DNA of 15,117 nt from SW-4-43-9 sp047617985. Lineage in GTDB: Archaea; Nanohalarchaeota; Nanosalinia; Nanosalinales; Nanosalinaceae. How positions within the stretch are numbered: the first letter of the stretch is position 1; each line of letters opens with the position of its first letter. A program made the position numbers and the translations under genes. The stretch lies in assembly GCA_047617985.1 (NCBI GenBank), contig JBLGBS010000017.1:1-15117 (forward strand), in the 5' to 3' direction. Below, in pieces: positions 1 to 6,624 of this stretch. The notes beneath the pieces are model-generated. The model made no database searches, was not told the DNA's origin, and was given only the letters and a program-made list of their open reading frames with translations.

Positions 1-90
1 GATGTATGCCGGAAATGCGAATTGATGGAGGATATAAAGAAATCGGCAGCGGAAAGCGAGGAACACGATTATACAAGCCAAACAAATTAG
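1..90 (+). CDS. C-terminal end of a probable tRNA-thiolation protein (Ncs6/TtuA-like), partial
   Basis: The window opens inside an open frame that runs 29 codons to a TAG stop. The visible tail begins DVCRKCELMEDIKKS and ends in a polar stretch. A C-x-x-C followed by E-L-x-E close to the C-terminus is what I recall of the C-terminal zinc finger of the Ncs6/TtuA/TtcA group of tRNA thiolases, where a CxxC-EL-type element closes the protein. The PP-loop core lies outside the window, so the family call rests on this short tail alone. Another zinc-ribbon protein is quite possible. If correct, it would act in 2-thiolation of tRNA, alongside the ThiI encoded further along. Confidence 0.4.
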   Translation, partial: DVCRKCELMEDIKKSAAESEEHDYTSQTN

Positions 91-98
91 TTTTAAAC
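91..98 (+). promoter_or_regulatory. TATA box for the small membrane protein at 120
   Basis: TTTTAAAC is centred about 25 nt upstream of the ATG at 120. That is the spacing expected if transcription starts at or next to the start codon, giving a leaderless mRNA. It sits directly after the stop codon of the preceding gene. Confidence 0.45.
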
Positions 99-119
99 TA
101 AGAGTGATTAATTCAGACT

Positions 120-326
120 ATGGAAGTTGGCGCGGATAAGATTAGAGAGTTCGGAGTCGGAGTATTACTCGGCCTTTCACTGCTTATCGGACTTCTCGGA
201 GGTACTATAACCGCACTGTGGATTAACAATTATCCTGACTCCTCCACAGAGTTTATTTCATTAGGACTTATTCTTCTGGGACTTGGATTTGTAGCCACGG
301 CCTATATACTTGAAAAAATGACCTAG
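120..326 (+). CDS. Small two-helix membrane protein
   Basis: A 68-residue protein I do not recognise. A short N-terminal stretch with mixed charge (MEVGADKIREFG) precedes a hydrophobic, glycine-rich helix at about residues 12-34. A polar loop (NNYPDSSTE) and a second helix at about 44-63 follow, ending in EKMT. Two membrane passes with both ends on the same side are predicted. The ATG at 120 fits the TATA-like element 25 nt upstream. The TAG stop shares its last base with a GTG that could start the next small membrane protein, so the two are probably co-transcribed. There are no catalytic motifs, and function is unknown. Confidence 0.6.
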   Translation: MEVGADKIREFGVGVLLGLSLLIGLLGGTITALWINNYPDSSTEFISLGLILLGLGFVATAYILEKMT

Positions 327-601
327 TGAGGACAATGAAGAAGGCGGAGCTTGAGAAAAACATCCTCGATCTAGAGTATCAAACTTACAGGTCAAGAACT
401 CGCCTTCTATTGGGTCTTATCCCAACATTATTTTTCGGGATTTTCTCATTAGGGGATCTAAAGGACTTTCTTCTGCTAAAAATCGGAGTAAGTTATATTT
501 TAACCTATACCTTAGCTTTCTACGCTTACCGTTCGCTGAAAGCTATGACTGAAACTAAGGAAAAAATAATTGAGCTGAAAGCTGGCTATACAAACCAATA
601 A
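326..601 (+). CDS. Small membrane protein with charged amphipathic N-terminus
   Basis: A 91-residue protein of unknown function. The N-terminal ~27 residues are charged and helical (KKAELEKNILDLEYQTYRSR). Two hydrophobic helices follow at about 27-45 and 50-68, then a charged tail (KAMTETKEKIIELKAG). The frame can start at GTG 326, overlapping the previous stop by one base, or at ATG 335. A GAGG at 328-331 lies just before the ATG and would favour 335, giving 88 residues, but its spacing is short and I cannot decide. Tight coupling to the preceding two-helix protein suggests the pair works together at the membrane. Confidence 0.55.
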   Translation: MRTMKKAELEKNILDLEYQTYRSRTRLLLGLIPTLFFGIFSLGDLKDFLLLKIGVSYILTYTLAFYAYRSLKAMTETKEKIIELKAGYTNQ

Positions 602-638
602 AAACATGAAGGTATTACTTTGTGTTACCTGATAGGAA

Positions 639-1607
639 ATGAAAGCAGTTGTACTTGCTGGAGGACATGCAACCCGTCTATGGCCGATCACCAAGGATAG
701 GGCGAAACCGCTTCTACCGCTTGGAGAGAAACCGATAATTGAATACATTCTCGAAGATCTGGAAGAGCTTGACGAAGTTCTAATATCCACCAATGACAAG
801 TTCGCTGACGACTTCAGAGAGTATATTGACGAGTACAACAGAGAGAATGTAAGAGTGGTTGTTGAAAGCCAGCAGAGCGAAGAAGAGAAACCCGGAACAA
901 TTGGGGCAATAATCAATCTGCTTGACGAGGAAGATCTTGAAGACGATCTCCTTGTAATCGGAGGAGATAACTACTACAGCTTTGTTACATCCGAATTCCT
1001 TGATTTCTGCCGGGAGAAAGAAGGACCTGTAAATGTAGTCTACGATGTAGGTGAAATCGAGCTTGCGAAAGGCTTCGGTATTGTTGCAACGGACGAATCC
1101 GATGAAAAAATCGTTGAGTTCAATGAGAAACCTGATCAACCGCCTTCAACACTTGCCTCAACAGCATGCTACTACTTCCCACAAAAAGATATAGAGTTAT
1201 TCCACAAGTACGAGAAACATTTCAAAGACACGGATATACTGGCGGAGAAGTATCTTGACGAGCCAGGCAGACTTATCGAATGGGCTCACAAAAAGACAGA
1301 TATGTTTGCATTCAGCTTTGACGGCGAATGGCATGACATCGGAACAATCCAGGGATACCTTGAGGCAATGGATGCAGTTGTCGACGGCAATATAATTAAT
1401 GGAGAAACAGTTAACTGCGAAATCGGCGACAATGTCTTCATAATGGAAGGCACAACTGTCGAAGATACAGCACTTGACAACGCGATTGTCTTCCCGAACA
1501 CCGAGATCACCGATTCAGAGATGCGTAACTCGATAATCGACAGGTTCTGCGAAATTGACGATACCGATATGAACGGCGCACTTATCGGAGAGCACACAAC
1601 ACTTTAA
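639..1607 (+). CDS. Sugar-nucleotide pyrophosphorylase (NDP-sugar nucleotidyltransferase)
   Basis: A 322-residue cytoplasmic enzyme of the NTP_transferase family (RmlA/GlmU-N/GMPP type), which condenses a sugar 1-phosphate with an NTP to give an NDP-sugar and pyrophosphate. Residues 6-17 carry the nucleotide-binding signature LAGGHATRLWPI, followed by the KPLLP segment at 23-27. D110 in IGGDNYYSF is the expected metal-binding Asp. FGIV (146-149), EKP (163-165) and WHDIGT (231-236) are the usual sugar-pocket motifs. From about residue 250 the sequence turns into short hexapeptide-like repeats (left-handed beta-helix), shorter than in GlmU-type bifunctional enzymes and with no clear acetyltransferase site. 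The exact NTP and sugar cannot be read from sequence. A role in surface glycan or protein glycosylation is likely. Its stop overlaps the convergent neighbour's stop by 4 nt. Confidence 0.85.
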   Translation: MKAVVLAGGHATRLWPITKDRAKPLLPLGEKPIIEYILEDLEELDEVLISTNDKFADDFREYIDEYNRENVRVVVESQQSEEEKPGTIGAIINLLDEEDLEDDLLVIGGDNYYSFVTSEFLDFCREKEGPVNVVYDVGEIELAKGFGIVATDESDEKIVEFNEKPDQPPSTLASTACYYFPQKDIELFHKYEKHFKDTDILAEKYLDEPGRLIEWAHKKTDMFAFSFDGEWHDIGTIQGYLEAMDAVVDGNIINGETVNCEIGDNVFIMEGTTVEDTALDNAIVFPNTEITDSEMRNSIIDRFCEIDDTDMNGALIGEHTTL

Positions 1608-2356
1608 ACAGCTGACAGCTTGTACTCCGAATCAAACAAACCAGAGTAATCATCTTCCAGCTCGATATCCGCCAGGTACTCATTAACAGCCTTCTCGCCA
1701 TCATCATAGCCAGCAACTAACGCAGTGTATTCAGCTCCACCGAAACTACCTGTCTCAAAGTAGAGCTCTCCGAACTTGAAGCTTTCATAGACTTCCTTGT
1801 AGTTCTCAACTAGCTCGTTGAACTCGTTCTCAATATCATTAACTAGTTCAGATTCGACATCGAATCCTTTACTTTCAAGCTCCGACATCTTAGATCTTTT
1901 CTCATACGGATAGCCGGTACCGAGATCAAAAGGCAGTATAGTATCGGTTAAAACCTCTGTTATCCCTTCAATATCTTTTTCATAAAGCGGGTCGCTGGAG
2001 CTCTCTACCTCTTGTATAAATTCGTCCGAGGCGTTAAACTGGTTTCTCAGCCAGTTGTCGATTTCATCCTGGAACTGTTTGACATGTATTCCCTCGTGGA
2101 GCATCGTTTTCTCCTGTCTCTTCTCATCCAGTTCAAAGAACCGATCTCCAACCGAGACAGTAACCCCATTCTCGGAGTAACTCGGCATAGAGGTTCTCCC
2201 CAGTACATTATAGGGAAGCGAGTTGTCAAAAACCAGATCTATATCATCGGTTATATCCAATCCGTACTTTTCCGAGACATCCTGAAGCTTTTTCTCGGCG
2301 ACCGCTTTCTTGGCCTCAGGGTCGAGCCAGTCACCTGGATGAAGCGATTGAAACAC
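1604..2356 (-). CDS. HExxH zinc-metallopeptidase-like protein
   Basis: A 250-residue soluble protein, acidic, without signal peptide or membrane helix. Residues 87-91 read HEGIH, an HExxH zinc motif in a helical context (EKTMLHEGIHVKQF). About 40 residues later comes an E-rich helix, EGITEVLTD (130-138), whose Glu is well placed as the third, gluzincin-type zinc ligand. I do not recognise a named family. The GTG start at 2356 lies 3 nt after the htpX stop with no clear Shine-Dalgarno sequence. It is therefore almost certainly translated from the htpX mRNA, which hints at a shared proteolytic or quality-control task. The stop overlaps the convergent nucleotidyltransferase gene by 4 nt. The peptidase call is by motif only. 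Confidence 0.6.
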   Translation of the reverse strand: MFQSLHPGDWLDPEAKKAVAEKKLQDVSEKYGLDITDDIDLVFDNSLPYNVLGRTSMPSYSENGVTVSVGDRFFELDEKRQEKTMLHEGIHVKQFQDEIDNWLRNQFNASDEFIQEVESSSDPLYEKDIEGITEVLTDTILPFDLGTGYPYEKRSKMSELESKGFDVESELVNDIENEFNELVENYKEVYESFKFGELYFETGSFGGAEYTALVAGYDDGEKAVNEYLADIELEDDYSGLFDSEYKLSAV

Positions 2357-2359
2357 TGT

Positions 2360-3229
2360 TTAAACCTCGATCTCTGTCGACTGAATATTCTCCAGCCTCT
2401 CCTTCAGAGGAGGATGTGTTGAGAAGTATTTTGTCAGAGAGTCTGCGGAGAAAGGATTTTCTATGAAAAGATTGGAGCCTGTCTCCTGAACTTTGGAAAC
2501 ATGTTTTCTGGACTTGTAGCCTTTGTTTGATGCACTTATCTTTTCGAGCGCGTTTGAAAGCCCATCTTTACTGCCGTGTATCCTTACTGCTTCAGAATCT
2601 GCCCTGAACTCCATTGTCCTTGATACCGCCATCCGTATAATTGTTGCTATAATCGGGGTTACAATCATGAAAGCCAGAGCGGAAATCATTTCGCCTTCGT
2701 CCTCTCCTGTGAAAAGTGAAGACCAGAAAGCCAGTTCAGCTATCAGGGCCACAGCTCCCGCCACGGTTGCAACTACAGCGTTGATCAAAGTATCCCTGTT
2801 CTTGATATGTGCGAGTTCGTGAGCTATAACTCCTTCAACTTCATCTTTCTCCAGCTGATCCAGGAGCCCCTGAGTAACGCACACCACTCCTTTCTCAGGG
2901 TTTCGACCTGTTGCGAACGCGTTAGGAACCTCCATCGAGTTCCTGTACAGCTTCGGTTTCGGGATACCGGCTTTATCCGCCAGCTCCTCCACCTTTCTAT
3001 GCAGATCGGAATACTGTTCTTCAGAAAGCTGTTCTGCGCCGTACATCTTCAAAACTATTTTATCGGAAAACCAGTAGCTCCCGAAGTTCATCAATCCGGC
3101 GAAGAACAATCCTATAATCATTCCACCGGTTCCTCCTATCAGGTATCCGACTCCCAGAAATACTCCTGTCAGTATCGATAGAAAACCAAATATTTTCGCG
3201 TTAGTTTTGACTCCCTGAGAAGTTACCAT
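2360..3229 (-). CDS. htpX: HtpX-like membrane zinc metalloprotease (M48)
   Basis: A 289-residue integral membrane protease, close to the usual HtpX length. Two N-terminal transmembrane helices (about 12-31 and 33-54) precede the cytoplasmic catalytic domain. VPNAFATGR (101-109) matches the family signature. HELAHIKNRD (137-146) holds the zinc ligands H137 and H141 with catalytic E138. E207 in EFRAD (207-211) is the third ligand. Further hydrophobic helices at about 150-167 and 183-203 complete the topology, and the STHPPLKERL box closes the domain. HtpX degrades misfolded membrane proteins in bacteria, and archaeal homologues presumably do the same. It has its own TATA box 28 nt upstream and leads a two-gene operon with the second HExxH protein. 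Confidence 0.93.
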   Translation of the reverse strand: MVTSQGVKTNAKIFGFLSILTGVFLGVGYLIGGTGGMIIGLFFAGLMNFGSYWFSDKIVLKMYGAEQLSEEQYSDLHRKVEELADKAGIPKPKLYRNSMEVPNAFATGRNPEKGVVCVTQGLLDQLEKDEVEGVIAHELAHIKNRDTLINAVVATVAGAVALIAELAFWSSLFTGEDEGEMISALAFMIVTPIIATIIRMAVSRTMEFRADSEAVRIHGSKDGLSNALEKISASNKGYKSRKHVSKVQETGSNLFIENPFSADSLTKYFSTHPPLKERLENIQSTEIEV

Positions 3230-3252
3230 GTCTAACCAAATAGTGTCAAAAC

Positions 3253-3260
3253 TATTTAAT
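3253..3260 (-). promoter_or_regulatory. TATA box of htpX
   Basis: ATTAAATA on the minus strand is centred about 28 nt before the htpX ATG, consistent with leaderless initiation. It overlaps the stop codon of the upstream riboflavin synthase gene. Confidence 0.5.
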
Positions 3261-3849
3261 CCTGATACCTCGAGATTTTCTCAGCGTACTTCGCCATCAC
3301 ATCGACCTCGATATTCACTTTATCTCCTACTTCTTTCTCCGATAGGTTGGTCTTTTCCCATGTCTCGGGAATAATCGTGATCCAGAAACCCTTCTCATCT
3401 ATCTGCGTTACAGTCAAACTTATACCTTCAACCGCGATGAAGCCTTTCTCAACTATATACTGCTCAAATTTTTCAGGTATGGCAAAATGAAGATTCCGAC
3501 CCTTCTCCAGTTCCTCAATTTCAATTATCTCCGATACATCATCGACATGGCCTTGGACATAATGGCCTCCCATCCTATCCTGAGGTGTCAGCGATTTCTC
3601 CAGATTGACCTGGTCTCCTTCCGATAATTCGGGGAACCAGGTCTTTTCCAGAGTCTCCCCCGCCAGAAAGATTTCAACTCCCGACTCTGTAAACTTTTCG
3701 ATGGTCAGACAGGCTCCGGATACATTGATGCTGTCGCCAATCTCTGAATCTTCAAAGAACTCTTCGGCCTCAACTACTATTCTTTTACCTTCCCCAGCAT
3801 TTTTGATAGAGGCAATTTCTCCGGTTTCTTCAACTAAACCTGTGAACAT
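3256..3849 (-). CDS. ribE: Riboflavin synthase, bacterial-type (alpha chain)
   Basis: A 197-residue enzyme that dismutates two 6,7-dimethyl-8-ribityllumazine molecules into riboflavin and a pyrimidine. It shows the duplicated lumazine-binding fold: repeat 1 opens with the invariant MFTGLVEETGEI and has SINVSGACLTIEKF, and repeat 2 has IAVEGISLTVTQI. The inter-repeat signature GGHYVQGHVD is intact, and the C-terminal helix (VDVMAKYAEKIS) would mediate trimerisation. Length is normal for the family. Many archaea instead use a lumazine-synthase-like riboflavin synthase; the two-repeat type is known in bacteria and haloarchaea, so it is informative about lineage or transfer. No other riboflavin genes are nearby. 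It has its own TATA box. Confidence 0.93.
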   Translation of the reverse strand: MFTGLVEETGEIASIKNAGEGKRIVVEAEEFFEDSEIGDSINVSGACLTIEKFTESGVEIFLAGETLEKTWFPELSEGDQVNLEKSLTPQDRMGGHYVQGHVDDVSEIIEIEELEKGRNLHFAIPEKFEQYIVEKGFIAVEGISLTVTQIDEKGFWITIIPETWEKTNLSEKEVGDKVNIEVDVMAKYAEKISRYQD

Positions 3850-3871
3850 GGAAACTGAATGAGTAAACGGT

Positions 3872-3880
3872 CTTTAAAAT
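3872..3880 (-). promoter_or_regulatory. TATA box of the riboflavin synthase gene
   Basis: ATTTTAAAG on the minus strand is centred about 27 nt before the ATG at 3849. It lies between the 5S rRNA T-tract terminator and the gene, so the gene is expressed independently of the 5S. Confidence 0.5.
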
Positions 3881-3892
3881 TAGAATGGAGGG

Positions 3893-3897
3893 AAAAA
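3893..3897 (-). terminator. T-tract terminator of the 5S rRNA gene
   Basis: The minus strand reads CTATTTTTCCC immediately past the 5S 3' end. A run of five T a few bases after a stable helix is the usual archaeal termination signal. Confidence 0.45.
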
Positions 3898-3899
3898 TA

Positions 3900-4015
3900 G
3901 TCTGGCAGCGTCCTGGATGTCCCGCCGCGAGGCAGTACTGACCAGATCGCTGAGGGACTTTACTTCCGTGTTCGGGATGGGTACGGGTGTTGCCCCCTCG
4001 CTCTGGCCGCCAGTA
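3900..4015 (-). rRNA. rrf: 5S ribosomal RNA
   Basis: Recognised from the minus-strand sequence. The conserved loop stretch CCCGTACCCATCCCGAACAC is present, followed by GGAAGTAAAG and, further on, GGTCAGTACTGCC. Helix I closes the molecule: CTGGCGGC at the 5' end (4013-4006) pairs with GCTGCCAG at the 3' end (3909-3902), eight pairs including one G-U. That fixes the gene at about 112-116 nt; the exact ends could shift by a few bases. No 16S, 23S or tRNA gene is adjacent. The flanking genes are riboflavin synthase and a small membrane protein, so this is a stand-alone 5S unit with its own TATA box and T-tract. Confidence 0.95.
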
Positions 4016-4036
4016 TGCAAACAATCCGGGTTAAAA

Positions 4037-4044
4037 CTTATAAA
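4037..4044 (-). promoter_or_regulatory. TATA box of the 5S rRNA gene
   Basis: TTTATAAG on the minus strand is centred about 27 nt upstream of the 5S 5' end, preceded by the purine-containing GAGTGG that could serve as the TFB-recognition element. It is one of the closest matches to the archaeal consensus in the window, as expected for a stable RNA promoter. Confidence 0.65.
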
Positions 4045-4068
4045 CCACTCGCCGCCGAGAAGTTAGAC

Positions 4069-4075
4069 TTAAAAT
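4069..4075 (+). promoter_or_regulatory. TATA box for the membrane protein at 4098
   Basis: TTAAAAT is centred about 26 nt upstream of the ATG at 4098. It lies back to back with the divergent 5S promoter, about 30 nt apart. Confidence 0.45.
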
Positions 4076-4097
4076 CACAGCTCTGAAAACACTCAAT

Positions 4098-4340
4098 ATG
4101 TCCCAATGGGATAATAACTCAGGAAAGTTCGGCGCGATGCTGGATAAGATGCCGAGCATCGATCTTCTAACCATCGCTGTACTCGGTTTTGATGCCTACA
4201 TTCTATACACCCAGCTGGACTACTACAACCGCGACAGTTTACTCACAGTTTCAACTGAACCACATATCCTCGCTCTCCAGGCAACAATCGTCCTAGTTCT
4301 GGTATACTTGGTAGAGTTCATCCATGACAAGAAGGAGTAA
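4098..4340 (+). CDS. Small two-helix membrane protein
   Basis: An 80-residue protein of unknown function. A polar N-terminus (SQWDNNSGKFGAMLDKMPS) leads into a hydrophobic helix at about 22-38 (IDLLTIAVLGFDAYILY). A polar loop containing YYNRDS and a second helix at about 57-73 (HILALQATIVLVLVYLV) follow, with a charged EFIHDKKE end. The ATG fits a TATA-like box 26 nt upstream, implying a leaderless transcript. It ends 5 nt from the convergent methyltransferase stop. No recognisable family; the good promoter spacing and clean two-helix pattern argue that it is real. Confidence 0.6.
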   Translation: MSQWDNNSGKFGAMLDKMPSIDLLTIAVLGFDAYILYTQLDYYNRDSLLTVSTEPHILALQATIVLVLVYLVEFIHDKKE

Positions 4341-4345
4341 ATCAA

Positions 4346-5707
4346 TCAAGAGCTACTATATTCAATTATCTTCTTCAGCTCGCCGGATCTACCTTTCGGT
4401 ATCCGCGATGAAACTTTCTCGTTCTTGTAGTAGCCACAGCCAATAATTCTTCCCTGATACTTGAGAGCTACATAATCTTCGTCTTCCATTTCCCTATCGA
4501 TCATCTTTCTCCTGTCCAGTAGATCGATTAACTCCTCTTTATCTACTTCAACGATGTTTTTCTCTATCTCGTCTTCCAGAAGCTGGAGAATGTAGGTAGT
4601 CGGCTTCAACCCTCTGCCAGTATCTCTCAAACACCGGATTCCTTTCGTTTCGAACTCGAGATCTATACCCTTCTCTGTGTGAAGCCAGTAATCGCCGGAG
4701 ATTTTCTGAATCCTGAAACCTGTTAGATCCTCTTTCCGTACTCCAAACCTTCTCTCGAGGTATTCCCAGGCATCTGAATCTGTTTGATTTGAACCGTGTT
4801 CTGAATATTCTACCTCATCCTCAGAATTTCCAGGTTTCACGAATTTGGCGACATAGATCATTCCTGAATTTAGGTGATTTGGGTACACTCTGACTGTTTT
4901 GGACATCTCCTTTCCATAATTCTCGGATTCAAAACTCCTGACACCTCTCATATGGCTTGCCTCAGTTTCAATCCGCTTCAGCTCTAGTTCCGTATTTTCA
5001 GCGAGGTATCTCACAACCTGTTCGTTCTCCTGAGGATTGATTGTACATGTTGAGTAGACCATAGTTCCGCCGTCTTTCAGTAGTGAAGCTACTTTCCCGC
5101 CAAGCTGTTTCTGAAGTTTGGAAAGATTCTCTTTCTCGTGTTGTTCGGCTGGTAGAAAGTTTCTGCGGGCTCGATCTCCTTCCCCTGAACACGGCGCATC
5201 AAGAAGTATTCGATCAAACTTCTGTTCCTCCGGTATTCTCCTTCCATCATAGTTGGTGACGGAGACAGAAGCACTGCCTGTCCTGTAGACATTGGCGTGC
5301 AGGCTTTTCAACCGCTGAGAGGAGTCATCGTTAGCAACAACCACTCCTTTATTACCTATCTTTGAAGCGATCTGCGTAGTTTTACCGCCGGGCGCAGCAC
5401 ACATATCAAGTATCCTTTCACCTCTCTGAGGATTCAAAACCTCTACAGGGATAGATGCCGATTCCTCCTGTACATAGTACTCGCCGAGCCAGTGCATCTT
5501 CGACTTGCCCGGTGTTTTCTCACCCGGCAATCTGAAAACCTCAGAGTTCCACTCCGATTTCTTGACCTCAGCAAAATCCTGTCTCAATCTTTCCTCAAAA
5601 TTTTTTCCCGCTCTGACACTGTTCTTTCTGACTGTGGAAAGCGCCGGTTTTTCACATGCCGACTTGAAGGCCTCCCAGTCGTCGATTATCGGTTTGTACT
5701 GTTTCAT
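4346..5707 (-). CDS. RNA cytosine-5 methyltransferase (RsmB/NOP2/NSUN family) with C-terminal PUA-like domain
   Basis: A 453-residue SAM-dependent m5C methyltransferase acting on tRNA or rRNA. After an N-terminal helical region, the Rossmann core holds the SAM-binding motif DMCAAPGGKT (101-110), an acidic ligand in VVVANDDS (122-129), motif IV DAPCSGEGD (170-178) with C173, and motif VI YSTCTINPQENE (218-229) with C221. In this family the motif VI Cys attacks C6 of cytosine and the motif IV Cys helps release product. After an acidic linker (about 295-313), residues 314-453 form a separate domain like the PUA-like RNA-binding end of RsmF/NOL1-type enzymes. Whether the target is tRNA or rRNA cannot be told from sequence. 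It sits 29 nt downstream of the UDG gene with its own TATA box. Confidence 0.9.
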   Translation of the reverse strand: MKQYKPIIDDWEAFKSACEKPALSTVRKNSVRAGKNFEERLRQDFAEVKKSEWNSEVFRLPGEKTPGKSKMHWLGEYYVQEESASIPVEVLNPQRGERILDMCAAPGGKTTQIASKIGNKGVVVANDDSSQRLKSLHANVYRTGSASVSVTNYDGRRIPEEQKFDRILLDAPCSGEGDRARRNFLPAEQHEKENLSKLQKQLGGKVASLLKDGGTMVYSTCTINPQENEQVVRYLAENTELELKRIETEASHMRGVRSFESENYGKEMSKTVRVYPNHLNSGMIYVAKFVKPGNSEDEVEYSEHGSNQTDSDAWEYLERRFGVRKEDLTGFRIQKISGDYWLHTEKGIDLEFETKGIRCLRDTGRGLKPTTYILQLLEDEIEKNIVEVDKEELIDLLDRRKMIDREMEDEDYVALKYQGRIIGCGYYKNEKVSSRIPKGRSGELKKIIEYSSS

Positions 5708-5729
5708 AAAATAGTATTTCTGCAGAAAT

Positions 5730-5737
5730 CTTTATGC
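5730..5737 (-). promoter_or_regulatory. TATA box of the m5C methyltransferase gene
   Basis: GCATAAAG on the minus strand is centred about 26 nt before the ATG at 5707. It abuts the stop codon of the upstream UDG gene, so the methyltransferase can be expressed separately. Confidence 0.45.
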
Positions 5738-6303
5738 TACAAATCCTTTAGACTGGTCTGGCCGGTCTCCTCCTTCCCGAAGGCTTTCCTCAGATCCTTT
5801 TCCAGCTCCGGAGTCTTCGAACGGTCGTAGAGGGTTGCTGCAGGATGGTAGACCGGCATTATTTTTCTCCCGTTTCTCGTGAATATTCTGCCGTGAATAC
5901 CTGTTATGCCTTCTTTCTTTCCAAGAAGCTCTTTTGAAGCAAAGTTTCCCAAAGTTAGAACTATATCCGGATCGACATCTTCAATCTCTCTATCAAGTAA
6001 TGGCCTCCAGTAATCGATCTCCTTTCTTTTAGGGTCACGGTTTTCAGGCGGTCTCACTTTGACCAAGTTGGTTATATAGATCTCGGAACGGTCGACATCT
6101 ATCTTGTGTAAAACATCATCCAGTTTCTGCCCGGCTCTACCAACAAAAGGCTCCTGTTCCTCTACTTCATTTTCTCCAGGTGCCTCACCCACCATCATAA
6201 CTTCCGCGTCTCTAGGGCCTACAGCAGGAACAAATCTTTCCTCGTCGTAGAAATCATTGTCGTTTTCCTCGAAAAAATCGCTGTACTTCTCCTTGAAATC
6301 CAT
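5737..6303 (-). CDS. Family-4 uracil-DNA glycosylase lacking all Fe-S cysteines
   Basis: A 188-residue DNA-repair enzyme expected to excise uracil from DNA. Motif A is GEAPGENE (39-46), followed by EPFVGRAG (51-58). TNLVKVRPPENRDP (78-91) is the NVVKCRPP-type segment of the family, LGN (118-120) and the motif YHPAATLY (152-159) follow. Family-4 enzymes normally bind a [4Fe-4S] cluster through four Cys: a CxxC near the N-terminus, the Cys of KCRPP, and one about 15 residues later. Here the N-terminus has none, the KCRPP Cys is V83, and the last position is around Y98/W99. The whole protein contains no cysteine. The fold and catalytic motifs are intact, so this looks like a cluster-free variant rather than a decayed gene. 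Confidence 0.88.
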   Translation of the reverse strand: MDFKEKYSDFFEENDNDFYDEERFVPAVGPRDAEVMMVGEAPGENEVEEQEPFVGRAGQKLDDVLHKIDVDRSEIYITNLVKVRPPENRDPKRKEIDYWRPLLDREIEDVDPDIVLTLGNFASKELLGKKEGITGIHGRIFTRNGRKIMPVYHPAATLYDRSKTPELEKDLRKAFGKEETGQTSLKDL

Positions 6304-6624
6304 TGAATGCGTTTTGTAGACCGGGCTTCAAAACTGTTTTCCAACACCTAAAGAGAGTATGAATTTCACAGCAGATTAGAGACTTTCAAAGAACTAATTT
6401 AAAGTATTACAGGAGCGCTAATAGTTTTTTCGAAACCTGCCCGGCTCAAATACAGCTACCTCAGAGAACGCAGTAATAATAGCGGTACTGATGCTCAAAA
6501 TGTTTTTCATATCAGCAGTTATTCTAGTCTACGCCCTGCCTTATTAAACCAAAAAAAAATTCCCCGAACCTCAGCAGAATGAAATGGGAAAACATTAAAC
6601 AGAGCAAATCCAAACTAAAGATTC
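6304..6624 (+). other. AT-rich 320-nt spacer with a possible tiny membrane ORF
   Basis: No confident gene. A TATA-like AATTTAAAG lies at 6396-6404. Downstream, the frame from 6425 to a TAA at 6544-6546 encodes a strongly hydrophobic stretch (AVIIAVLMLKMFFISAVILV) that looks like a membrane helix. The only in-frame ATGs (6491, 6500) fall in the middle of the helix. A full helix would need the CTG at 6437, giving about 36 residues, which is non-standard. A run of nine A follows at 6551-6559. It may be a small membrane peptide, a remnant, or chance. Confidence 0.25.
6592..6600 (+). promoter_or_regulatory. TATA box of the Tat-exported tail-fibre-like gene
   Basis: ACATTAAAC is centred about 28 nt before the ATG at 6625, the same leaderless spacing as at neighbouring genes. 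This suggests the gene is expressed by host transcription machinery. Confidence 0.4.

Noticed and set aside
512..916. 134-codon minus-strand frame opposite the nucleotidyltransferase
   Set aside because: Serine/leucine-rich translation typical of an antisense shadow, and no promoter; the plus-strand gene carries clear family motifs.
3830..4024. Open frame on the minus strand across the 5S gene
   Set aside because: It overlaps the whole 5S rRNA and reads its conserved bases as codons; it is a shadow of the RNA gene.
5089..5292. Frames inside the methyltransferase gene on the same strand
   Set aside because: They are internal alternate frames; the methyltransferase motifs run uninterrupted through them.
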